The notes under the pieces: model-generated
What the model was told of the DNA's origin: nothing
Database searches by the model: none
What the model saw: the letters and a program-made list of their open reading frames with translations, nothing else
NCBI GenBank assembly: GCA_964535025.1
Contig: CAZHRW010000030.1
Span: forward strand, 1-14,534
Direction: 5' to 3'
Length of the DNA: 14,534 nt
Source of the DNA: JAAYZK01 sp964535025
Lineage (GTDB): Bacteria > Planctomycetota > Phycisphaerae > SM23-33 > FEN-1343
Part shown: piece by piece, positions 1 to 5,620 of the stretch
Numbering within the stretch: position 1 is the stretch's first letter
Layout: each line of letters begins with the position of its first letter
Translations under genes and position numbers: made by a program

Positions 1-2263
1 ACAGGTTGTTGCGGTAGGTGATGTCCGAGGATTCCTTAAGCGCCCCGGCGTACGGCTCGCTGGCGTGGGTGGCGTTGAAGCCGACGTTGTTCTCGATGAT
101 GATCCGGTGGCTGGGGCCGTACAGCCAGGTATCCCACGTGCCGAAGAAGCAGCAGCCCATCGTCGCCATGTGCTCCATGGGCGTGCCGTGGAAGTAGTTG
201 CCCCGGAACGTGATGTCGTTGCCGGCGAAGAAGGCGTACTTGGCGTCGCGTGCGTCGGGGGTGCCGTCGACGTCGGTCACCACGACCATCAGGCCGTCGA
301 TTTCATTGTCTTCGACGAGGGTGCCGCTGTTGACGAGGAAGCCGTTGCCGACGTTGCGCATCAGGTTGCCGCGGGCCAGGGCGTTTTCGCCGGTGAGGAT
401 ACAACGGCCGTCGACGTCGTGGATGTAGTTGTCGATCATCTCGCAGCCGTTCCGCGCGGTCCCGCGATGGGCCTCGCCGGCGTCGATGCCGTTGGCGCCC
501 CCGGCGGTGGTGGTGATCTCGAAGCCCTCGACGCGGACGTAGTCGGCGGCCAGGACGAAGCCCTTGACCCGCGCCTGGCGGACCGGTTCGGCGCGGAAGG
601 TCACCAGGCTGCCGGCGGCGCCGGAATGCGTGACGGTGACGCGTTCGTCATAGTGGCCGGGCCGAACGATCACCGTATCGCCGACCAACGCGATGTCCGC
701 GGCGTGTTGGACGGTCCGCCACGGCGCGGCGGCGGACCCGTCGTCGGCGTCGTCGCCCGTCGCGGCGTCGACGTAGTACGTCACCGGCGCCCGGTAGGGT
801 TCGACGGTGATCGTGACGGTGTCGGTGTCCGTGCGGTCGTCGTTGTCGGTGACGGTAAGCTCGAGGCTATGCGTGCCCACCGCCAGGGCGACATCGGCGG
901 TTTCGCCGGTGGCGATCGTGGCGCCGTCCTCGGACCAGACCCAGCTGACGATCGTCCCGTCGGGATCGCTGGAGGCCGACCCGTCGAGGGTGACCGTCTC
1001 ATCGCCGGAGTCGTCCGTGTCGAAGACGGTGCGGTCGGACCCTGCATTGGCGACCGGCAGGCCCGGCGGCAGGGGCGCGATCTCGATGACGACGGTGTCG
1101 ACGCCGACGGCGCCGGCGCCGTCGGCGACCAGGAGCATCAGCTCGTGGGTGCCGACGGCGAGCCGCACGCGGGGCGCTGCGCCGACGGCGATCTTCGAGG
1201 CGCCTTCGAGCCAGATGTAAGACAGGATCGCCCCGTCGGGATCGACCGACGCGGCGGCGTCGAGGCGGACGTCCGCGAAGCCGTCGTCATCGCTGTCGAC
1301 GACCGTTTGATCAGCTCCGGCGTCAGCGACCGGGACGAGGTTGTCGGGCGCGTCGCGCGTGGCCGTCGCGGCGAACACGGTCAGGCCCCGGGCGGCCCAG
1401 TTCAGCGAGGGGTCGGTATCCTCGAAGCGGAACCCCCACAGGTCCTTCGCCGCGTCCAGCGGCAGGGGGGCGTCGAACTCGAACAGCCAGGACGGGCCGT
1501 CCCGCAACAGACCGGTCGCCAGGTTCGACCCGTTGTACCACTTGGTCATGGCATACAGCGCGTTGAATCCCGGGCACGTCGAGCTCGTCATCAGCGGCCC
1601 GTCGCTGCCGGCGTCGGCGAAGGCATAGAGGACGGTCGCGTCGGCGCCGTCGGGGCCGTACAGGGCGACGATCCGCATGGCGCGTGCGTACTGGGCGCCG
1701 TTGTGGGCGGCGAGGATGAAATTGACATCCCGGTAGGGCCCCTTCTGGGCGGCCGGCAGCTCGACGGTGACCGACGGGATCTGCCAGTCGTTGATGTTGT
1801 GGTAGGCGCCCACGTGGACGCCGTTGGGCCGGAGGCTGTAATCCGACGGGTCGGCCGTCTCCACCCAATTGCCCGCCAGCGTGGTGTTGCCCCGCAGCGA
1901 GGCCATGTGATAGGTGCGATCGTTGCCCGAGACGACCCCGTCGGCGGGAATGCCGTCCGAGCCGCCCAGGTAGACCGGGTGGCCGGCGGTGGTGTCGATC
2001 GAATAGTGCAGTCCGTCGTCGTAGCCGTTGGCGACGATGAAGTACTGCTGCTTCAGGACGTAGTTGCCGTGCCCGTCGGCGCGATCGCCGAACAGCTCGA
2101 TGGCGTCATGTCCCCCGTCGGTCAGGCAGACGCGGTATTCGGACGGCCCCATGATGGCGTCCATGTTGAACCCGCCCGACAGGTCGAGCGGCACGACGGC
2201 GGTCTGCGCGCCGGCCGTGGCCGTCAGCAGCAGCAGGGACAGGGTCATCAGCAATCGATTCAT
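1..2263 (-). CDS. Secreted PKD-domain and right-handed beta-helix protein (C-terminus beyond window)
   Basis: The frame is open from ATG at 2263 to the window edge (754 codons), so the C-terminus is missing. Residues 1-19 look like a Sec signal peptide: N3-R4 basic, a Leu-rich core, and an AGA|Q cleavage site. Residues 20 to about 305 are a beta-rich region I do not recognise. Two tandem PKD-like Ig domains follow, starting at P311 and P403 with openings PVADAGADQ and PVANAGSDR, each with SxDPDG and ending in TVVIEI/TVTITV. From T495 (TYYVDAATGDDADDGS, then APWRTVQHA) the sequence becomes a right-handed parallel beta-helix with short N-rich turns such as NLMRNVGNG, as in secreted polysaccharide lyases and DUF1565-type proteins. 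It is probably exported and acts on or binds extracellular glycans; no catalytic residue can be assigned. Its ATG overlaps the aminotransferase stop (ATGA), implying translational coupling. Confidence 0.85.
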   Translation of the reverse strand, partial: MNRLLMTLSLLLLTATAGAQTAVVPLDLSGGFNMDAIMGPSEYRVCLTDGGHDAIELFGDRADGHGNYVLKQQYFIVANGYDDGLHYSIDTTAGHPVYLGGSDGIPADGVVSGNDRTYHMASLRGNTTLAGNWVETADPSDYSLRPNGVHVGAYHNINDWQIPSVTVELPAAQKGPYRDVNFILAAHNGAQYARAMRIVALYGPDGADATVLYAFADAGSDGPLMTSSTCPGFNALYAMTKWYNGSNLATGLLRDGPSWLFEFDAPLPLDAAKDLWGFRFEDTDPSLNWAARGLTVFAATATRDAPDNLVPVADAGADQTVVDSDDDGFADVRLDAAASVDPDGAILSYIWLEGASKIAVGAAPRVRLAVGTHELMLLVADGAGAVGVDTVVIEIAPLPPGLPVANAGSDRTVFDTDDSGDETVTLDGSASSDPDGTIVSWVWSEDGATIATGETADVALAVGTHSLELTVTDNDDRTDTDTVTITVEPYRAPVTYYVDAATGDDADDGSAAAPWRTVQHAADIALVGDTVIVRPGHYDERVTVTHSGAAGSLVTFRAEPVRQARVKGFVLAADYVRVEGFEITTTAGGANGIDAGEAHRGTARNGCEMIDNYIHDVDGRCILTGENALARGNLMRNVGNGFLVNSGTLVEDNEIDGLMVVVTDVDGTPDARDAKYAFFAGNDITFRGNYFHGTPMEHMATMGCCFFGTWDTWLYGPSHRIIIENNVGFNATHASEPYAGALKESSDITYRNNL

Positions 2264-3501
2264 GCGACACATCCCTCCGTTGGGCGCTGTTCGAAGCGCG
2301 CCAGGTTTTCTTTGTGGGCCACGAGCTTGCGGATTGCTTCGGCGATCTGCCGCATCTCCGTTTCGCCGCTGGTGGGGTGCACCTTGATCTCGAGGTTGAT
2401 CCGCTCGCAGATGGCATCGGCGACCGGCGTGGCGACATGAGCGTAGTCGGCCGGCGCGTCGCGACGGGGACAGGCGAAGGGGCAGCCCCGCCCGTACATG
2501 TCGGCGTTGGCGAAGATCGGCCAGCGCTGCAGCGGGACGTAGAACATGTGGATCGGGATGCCCTCGGCTTTGAGGGCCTCGACGAACGTCCCGCGCGAGA
2601 CGCCCCAGACGGCCTCGTCATACTGCAGGATCAGATTGTAGTACACCGGTTCCGTCCCCGGCAGGCCCGGCAGCGGGGTGAGGCCCTCGACGGTACCGAG
2701 CGCCTCCAGTAATGTCGCGACGTTCGCCCGCCGCGTGTCGTTCATCACGTCGAGCGTCGGCAGTTGGGCGGCGGCGATGGCCGAGTGAAATTCGCTGATC
2801 TGCCAATTGTGGCCGATGGAGCACCACGTGAAGTTGCGCGCTTCCCGCATGCGGTCGGCCATTGCGCCGTCGCGGGTGAACACGATCCCGCCGGTGCCCG
2901 CCGAGAGGTTCTTCTTGTTCTGCAGGCTGAAGGCCCCGAGGTGGCCGATCGTTCCCACCCGCCGGCCGTCGTGGCGGGCGCCGTGGGCGTGGGAGCAGTC
3001 TTCGATGACCACCAGGTCATGTTCGGCCGCGACGGCCATCACCCCGTCCATGTCGCAGGGATAGCCGTTGCAGTGGACCGCGACGATCGCCTTGGTGCGG
3101 GGCGTGATCTTCCGACGGACGTCGTCGGGGTCGAGGCCCTGGCTGGCCGGCTCGCTGTCGACGAAGACGGGGACAGCGTTCTGGTCGACGGCGGCGGACG
3201 CCGAGGCGACGTAGGTGTAGGCCGGCACGATGACCTCGTCGCCGCAGCCGACCCCCGCCGCGGCCATCGCCGCCTGGAGGGCCAGCGTGCCGTTGGCGAC
3301 CGCCACGGCATGACCCCCGCCGTGGAAGGCGGCGAAGGCCTGCTCGAACGCTTCGGTTTCGTTGCCGAATTGGGGATGATAACAGTTGCTTCGGGCCACT
3401 CGGTCGATCGCGCTGCGCACCGCCGGGCCGTGTTGGGGCCAGGCGGGCCACGGCTCGCGCCTCACCGGCATGCCGCCCAGCAGTGCGAGTTGGCTGTCCA
3501 T
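2260..3501 (-). CDS. DegT/DnrJ/EryC1/StrS family PLP-dependent sugar aminotransferase
   Basis: This 413-residue protein is a fold-type I PLP enzyme of the sugar aminotransferase family, which transfers an amino group from Glu or Gln to a keto-sugar or keto-cyclitol. Visible hallmarks are the N-terminal LGGMPVRREPWPAWP, NGTLALQAA (70-78), GDEVIVPAYTYVAS (87-100), VIEDCSHAHGA (165-175) with D168 expected to hold the pyridine nitrogen, and SLQNKKNLSAGTGG (192-205) where K197 aligns with the PLP-binding lysine. The N-terminus and HxHGA motif resemble the scyllo-inosose/AHBA-synthase-like branch more than the UDP-sugar (ArnB/PglE) branch, but the substrate cannot be read from sequence. No signal peptide is present, so it is cytoplasmic. 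The start at 3501 has AAAGG 8 bases upstream. A promoter with a dyad lies just ahead, and the stop overlaps the next gene's ATG. Family call secure; substrate unknown. Confidence 0.93.
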   Translation of the reverse strand: MDSQLALLGGMPVRREPWPAWPQHGPAVRSAIDRVARSNCYHPQFGNETEAFEQAFAAFHGGGHAVAVANGTLALQAAMAAAGVGCGDEVIVPAYTYVASASAAVDQNAVPVFVDSEPASQGLDPDDVRRKITPRTKAIVAVHCNGYPCDMDGVMAVAAEHDLVVIEDCSHAHGARHDGRRVGTIGHLGAFSLQNKKNLSAGTGGIVFTRDGAMADRMREARNFTWCSIGHNWQISEFHSAIAAAQLPTLDVMNDTRRANVATLLEALGTVEGLTPLPGLPGTEPVYYNLILQYDEAVWGVSRGTFVEALKAEGIPIHMFYVPLQRWPIFANADMYGRGCPFACPRRDAPADYAHVATPVADAICERINLEIKVHPTSGETEMRQIAEAIRKLVAHKENLARFEQRPTEGCVA

Positions 3502-3537
3502 GGGTTGGACCTTTCATTGGCGCATCGTAGGGTCGCA

Positions 3538-3556
3538 CGCGGCCGCCGCGGCCGCG
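3538..3556 (-). repeat. GC-rich inverted repeat in the aminotransferase leader
   Basis: A perfect 7-base inverted repeat, CGCGGCC-GCCGC-GGCCGCG, sits in the predicted 5' leader, starting just downstream of the inferred transcript start. As RNA it would form a very stable hairpin. No T-run follows on the minus strand, so it is not an intrinsic terminator. It could affect mRNA stability or simply reflect local GC bias. Confidence 0.4.
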
Positions 3557-3564
3557 CCGACGCT

Positions 3565-3599
3565 CTATGCAGTATAAGGCATAGGGGCCAAACGGGCAA
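3565..3599 (-). promoter_or_regulatory. Sigma-70-like promoter of the aminotransferase/beta-helix operon with overlapping dyad
   Basis: Read on the minus strand, TTGCCC (3594-3599, 4/6 of the -35 consensus) is followed by exactly 17 bases and TATACT (3571-3576, 5/6 of the -10 consensus). The perfect inverted repeat CTATGC-N8-GCATAG (3565-3584) encloses the -10 box, placing an operator where a bound protein would block or remodel RNA polymerase. A third CTATGC lies at 3620-3625. Predicted transcript start is near 3563-3565, giving a leader of about 62 bases. The neighbouring AraC-type gene is the obvious candidate regulator; that link is inferred. Confidence 0.6.
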
Positions 3600-3630
3600 T
3601 CGTCGGTCCTTACGGAAGGCTATGCGCCCC

Positions 3631-4500
3631 TTAAGGTGCGGGGCGGGTCGGCGGCGCGGGCGGGCGGTAGGCGTGGGGGGTCAGGCCGGTGGCTTGTTTG
3701 AACGCGCGGATGAAGTGGCTGACGTCCGTGTAGCCGACGGACCAGGCGACGGCCTTGACCGGCTGGCCCGTGCGCGCCAGCAGCAGGCGGGCCTGCTCCA
3801 TCCGCCGCCGGCGGACGTAGGTCATCGGGGGGACGCCGACCACCTCGCGGAAGCGGGCGGCGAAGTACGTCGGCGCCAGGTGCGCGCGTTTCGCCAGGGA
3901 GACCACGCCGCAGTCCTCGGCGAAGTGCCGGTCGATCCAGCCGCGCACCGTCAGGATGGCCCGCACCGACGGGTCCGCGGCCTCGGGGCCCGCTTCGGCG
4001 AGCATCAGGCGCACCAGGTGCACCGCCGCCTGGGAGGCCAGGGCCCCCAGCAGCGTCCGCTGGGCGGGGCGGCGGCGATGCTGCTCGACGACCGCTTCCT
4101 CGGCGAGCCGTTGAAGCGTGGCGTGGGTGTCGGGCGCGACGACCTTCCGCCACGGCAGCGGCCGGTCCCATCGCTTCAGTCCCGCCAGCAACTGTGCCTG
4201 CGGCCCCCGGCGGACCGTGACGGCCTCGAAGGCCGCCGGGTGCAGGTGGATCGCCGCGAGGCGCAGGTGGTCGGTCACCCGGATCTCGTGAATCGTCCCG
4301 GCCGGCATGATGAGGATCTCCCCGGCGGCCACGCGGGTCGTCGTCTCACCCAGCCGGTAGGTCCCCTCGCCCCCGGTCGCGACGATCACCTCGTGCTCCT
4401 GGTGGCGGGCGGGCGGCTGGTGGTACCCGCGCCGGTGATGGCTCATGATCGACAGGAGCGGCACGCCGCGACGGCTCCAGCGTCTCAACGGTGGTTTCAT
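3631..4500 (-). CDS. AraC-family transcriptional regulator with N-terminal cupin sensor domain
   Basis: This is a 289-residue AraC/XylS-type regulator. Residues 1 to about 100 form a cupin-like sensor domain (HQEHEVIVATGGEGTYRL, VAAGEILIMPAGTIHEI), typical of regulators that bind a sugar or related effector. The C-terminal domain carries both helix-turn-helix units: SLAKRAHLAPTYFAARFREVVG (201-222) and VKAVAWSVGYTDVSHFIRAFKQATG (248-272), the second being the strongly conserved AraC signature, followed by TPHAYR. An upstream extension of the frame to 4722 lies wholly inside the neighbouring gene, so I chose ATG 4500, which overlaps the hydrolase stop by ATGA and gives the usual AraC length. 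Translation is therefore probably coupled to the hydrolase. It ends one base before the aminotransferase promoter region and likely controls this cassette. Effector unknown. Confidence 0.93.
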   Translation of the reverse strand: MKPPLRRWSRRGVPLLSIMSHHRRGYHQPPARHQEHEVIVATGGEGTYRLGETTTRVAAGEILIMPAGTIHEIRVTDHLRLAAIHLHPAAFEAVTVRRGPQAQLLAGLKRWDRPLPWRKVVAPDTHATLQRLAEEAVVEQHRRRPAQRTLLGALASQAAVHLVRLMLAEAGPEAADPSVRAILTVRGWIDRHFAEDCGVVSLAKRAHLAPTYFAARFREVVGVPPMTYVRRRRMEQARLLLARTGQPVKAVAWSVGYTDVSHFIRAFKQATGLTPHAYRPPAPPTRPAP

Positions 4501-5486
4501 GACGAAGCCTCCCGGCAGACCGCCGCGGCCTGTTCGAGGACGGCACGCTCCACGTCGTCGAGTTGATCGACGAGGCCTCCTTCGTCCGGGCCCAGGTCGA
4601 AGGCCTTGCGCGGACGGCCGTCGGGGCCGGCGGTGTGGCCGGTGTGGAGGCACCAGCCGGCGGCGCCGGCCCCGACGGCCCCGCGCAGGTCGGTCAGGAA
4701 CCCCTCGGCGGTCGGAAGCCACCCGTGCGGGCCGCGACGGAAGGGCTCCTGGTAGTGAATGGGGACCGGGTGGCCGAGGACCTCCGCGGAGGCATCGAGG
4801 TAGGCGCGCGTCCGGGCGGGCGTGTCGGCCGCCGTAGCGGCGTGGCGGGGGCGGTGGGGGGTCAGGAAATCGATGTCGGCGGTCGTGAGGTAGGCGCCGA
4901 CCTCCTCGAGCGGGATGTCCCCGGCCGCCGAGGCCGTGATGAGTCGTTCGGGGTCGATGCCGCGGACGATGGCGGCCAGCTCGGCCAGTTCCCCGAAGCT
5001 CACATGTTCTGGGCCGCGAAGGTTCCGTTCGTTGGCCAGGTCGATGTATGCGTTGCGGTACGGCTTGAGCGCCTCGGCGACGGTGCGGATCGCACGGAGA
5101 TGCCCAGCCTGGTCGACCAGGGGCATGTCCCGGTGCACCCAGTCGGCAGGAGACGAGTTGATGATGCCGTGCCCGCGGGCGAAGGTCACGTCGACGATCA
5201 TTCCCATCCGGTCAGCCCGCTCGCAGATCGCCCCCAGACGCGACAGCCCAGGCTCCCGGGCCGCCCCGGCGGCCGTGACGGCGCTGACATCCTTGCCGAA
5301 CGGCCCCCACGTACACCAGAGGCGGATCCAGTTGAACCCCCGCCGCGTCAACTCGGCCAGGTCCTGCTCGACGAATGCCTCCGGCGCCCCCAGGCCGCCG
5401 TAGTAGCTGGCGCCCAGCAGGAACGCCGGTCGGCCGTCGATGAGAAAGTGCGCTTCGCCCGGTTCGATGCTCAGTGTCGTTGCCAA
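4497..5486 (-). CDS. Cytoplasmic GH-A-like TIM-barrel glycoside hydrolase (putative)
   Basis: With the TTG start this is a 329-residue protein. It opens with LSIEPGEAHFLIDGRP and FLLGASYYGG, then RRGFNWIRLWCTWGPFG, a strand/helix pattern typical of (beta/alpha)8 hydrolases of clan GH-A (for example GH5-like). IDLANERN places E153 after Asn, as expected for the acid/base on strand 4. IHYQEPF places E247 where a strand-7 nucleophile would sit, and GWCLHTG follows as a strand-8 aromatic segment. I infer both catalytic roles by position; the exact GH family and substrate are not recognisable. No signal peptide is seen, so it likely acts on imported oligosaccharides. TTG at 5486 is preferred over ATG at 5564 because a strong AAAGGAG sits 6 bases upstream and the longer N-terminus would overlap the likely promoter. 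Its stop overlaps the AraC gene start. Confidence 0.75.
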   Translation of the reverse strand: MATTLSIEPGEAHFLIDGRPAFLLGASYYGGLGAPEAFVEQDLAELTRRGFNWIRLWCTWGPFGKDVSAVTAAGAAREPGLSRLGAICERADRMGMIVDVTFARGHGIINSSPADWVHRDMPLVDQAGHLRAIRTVAEALKPYRNAYIDLANERNLRGPEHVSFGELAELAAIVRGIDPERLITASAAGDIPLEEVGAYLTTADIDFLTPHRPRHAATAADTPARTRAYLDASAEVLGHPVPIHYQEPFRRGPHGWLPTAEGFLTDLRGAVGAGAAGWCLHTGHTAGPDGRPRKAFDLGPDEGGLVDQLDDVERAVLEQAAAVCREASS

Positions 5487-5499
5487 CGGCGGCTCCTTT
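5484..5499 (-). promoter_or_regulatory. Shine-Dalgarno that decides a TTG start for the hydrolase
   Basis: AAAGGAG (5493-5499 on the minus strand) lies 6 bases before TTG (5484-5486). In the longer frame from ATG 5564 these bases would have to encode Lys-Glu-Pro-Pro inside a low-complexity, Ala/Pro-rich N-terminus. The ATG at 5564 overlaps the predicted -10 box and has no comparable ribosome site. The translated sequence also starts to look like the protein family only after the TTG. Confidence 0.7.
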
Positions 5500-5559
5500 G
5501 CGGATGGATGCGGCTGCGCCGGCGCCCGGGTCGCCCCGGGGCCGACCGCGTGCCCCACA

Positions 5560-5587
5560 ATCATAACCCGTGCATAGACAGGGTCGA
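5560..5587 (-). promoter_or_regulatory. Putative promoter of the hydrolase/AraC operon
   Basis: On the minus strand, TCGACC (5582-5587, 4/6 of -35) is separated by 16 bases from TATGAT (5560-5565, 5/6 of -10). The spacer contains CTATGC (5572-5577), the hexamer that makes up the dyad at the aminotransferase promoter. The predicted transcript start near 5553 leaves about a 65-base leader before the TTG start. In this GC-rich DNA a chance match is possible. Confidence 0.4.
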
Positions 5588-5620
5588 TCGTATAGAATGA
5601 GATAACGGACGGGAAGGATT

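Noticed and set aside
65..2440. Very long open plus-strand frame of about 790 codons
   Set aside because: It is antisense to the secreted PKD/beta-helix gene. Its translation is Val/Asp/Gly/Arg-rich low complexity without domains, as expected from the complement of GC-rich codons, whereas the minus-strand frame has clear domains and a signal peptide.
2764..4566. Open plus-strand frame of about 600 codons
   Set aside because: It runs antisense across the aminotransferase and AraC genes, both of which are unmistakable on the minus strand.
4501..4722. Longer AraC N-terminus from ATG 4722
   Set aside because: The extra 74 residues are Arg/Gly-rich and lie inside the hydrolase gene in another frame; ATG 4500 gives the normal family length.
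5487..5564. Longer hydrolase N-terminus from ATG 5564
   Set aside because: It lacks a ribosome site, overlaps the likely -10 box and adds Ala/Pro-rich residues unlike the family; TTG 5486 has a strong Shine-Dalgarno.
5591..5606. TATAGAAT and GATAAC as -10 candidates for the trehalose gene
   Set aside because: No acceptable -35 hexamer lies 16-18 bases upstream of either, so I do not call a promoter although one is expected in this gap.
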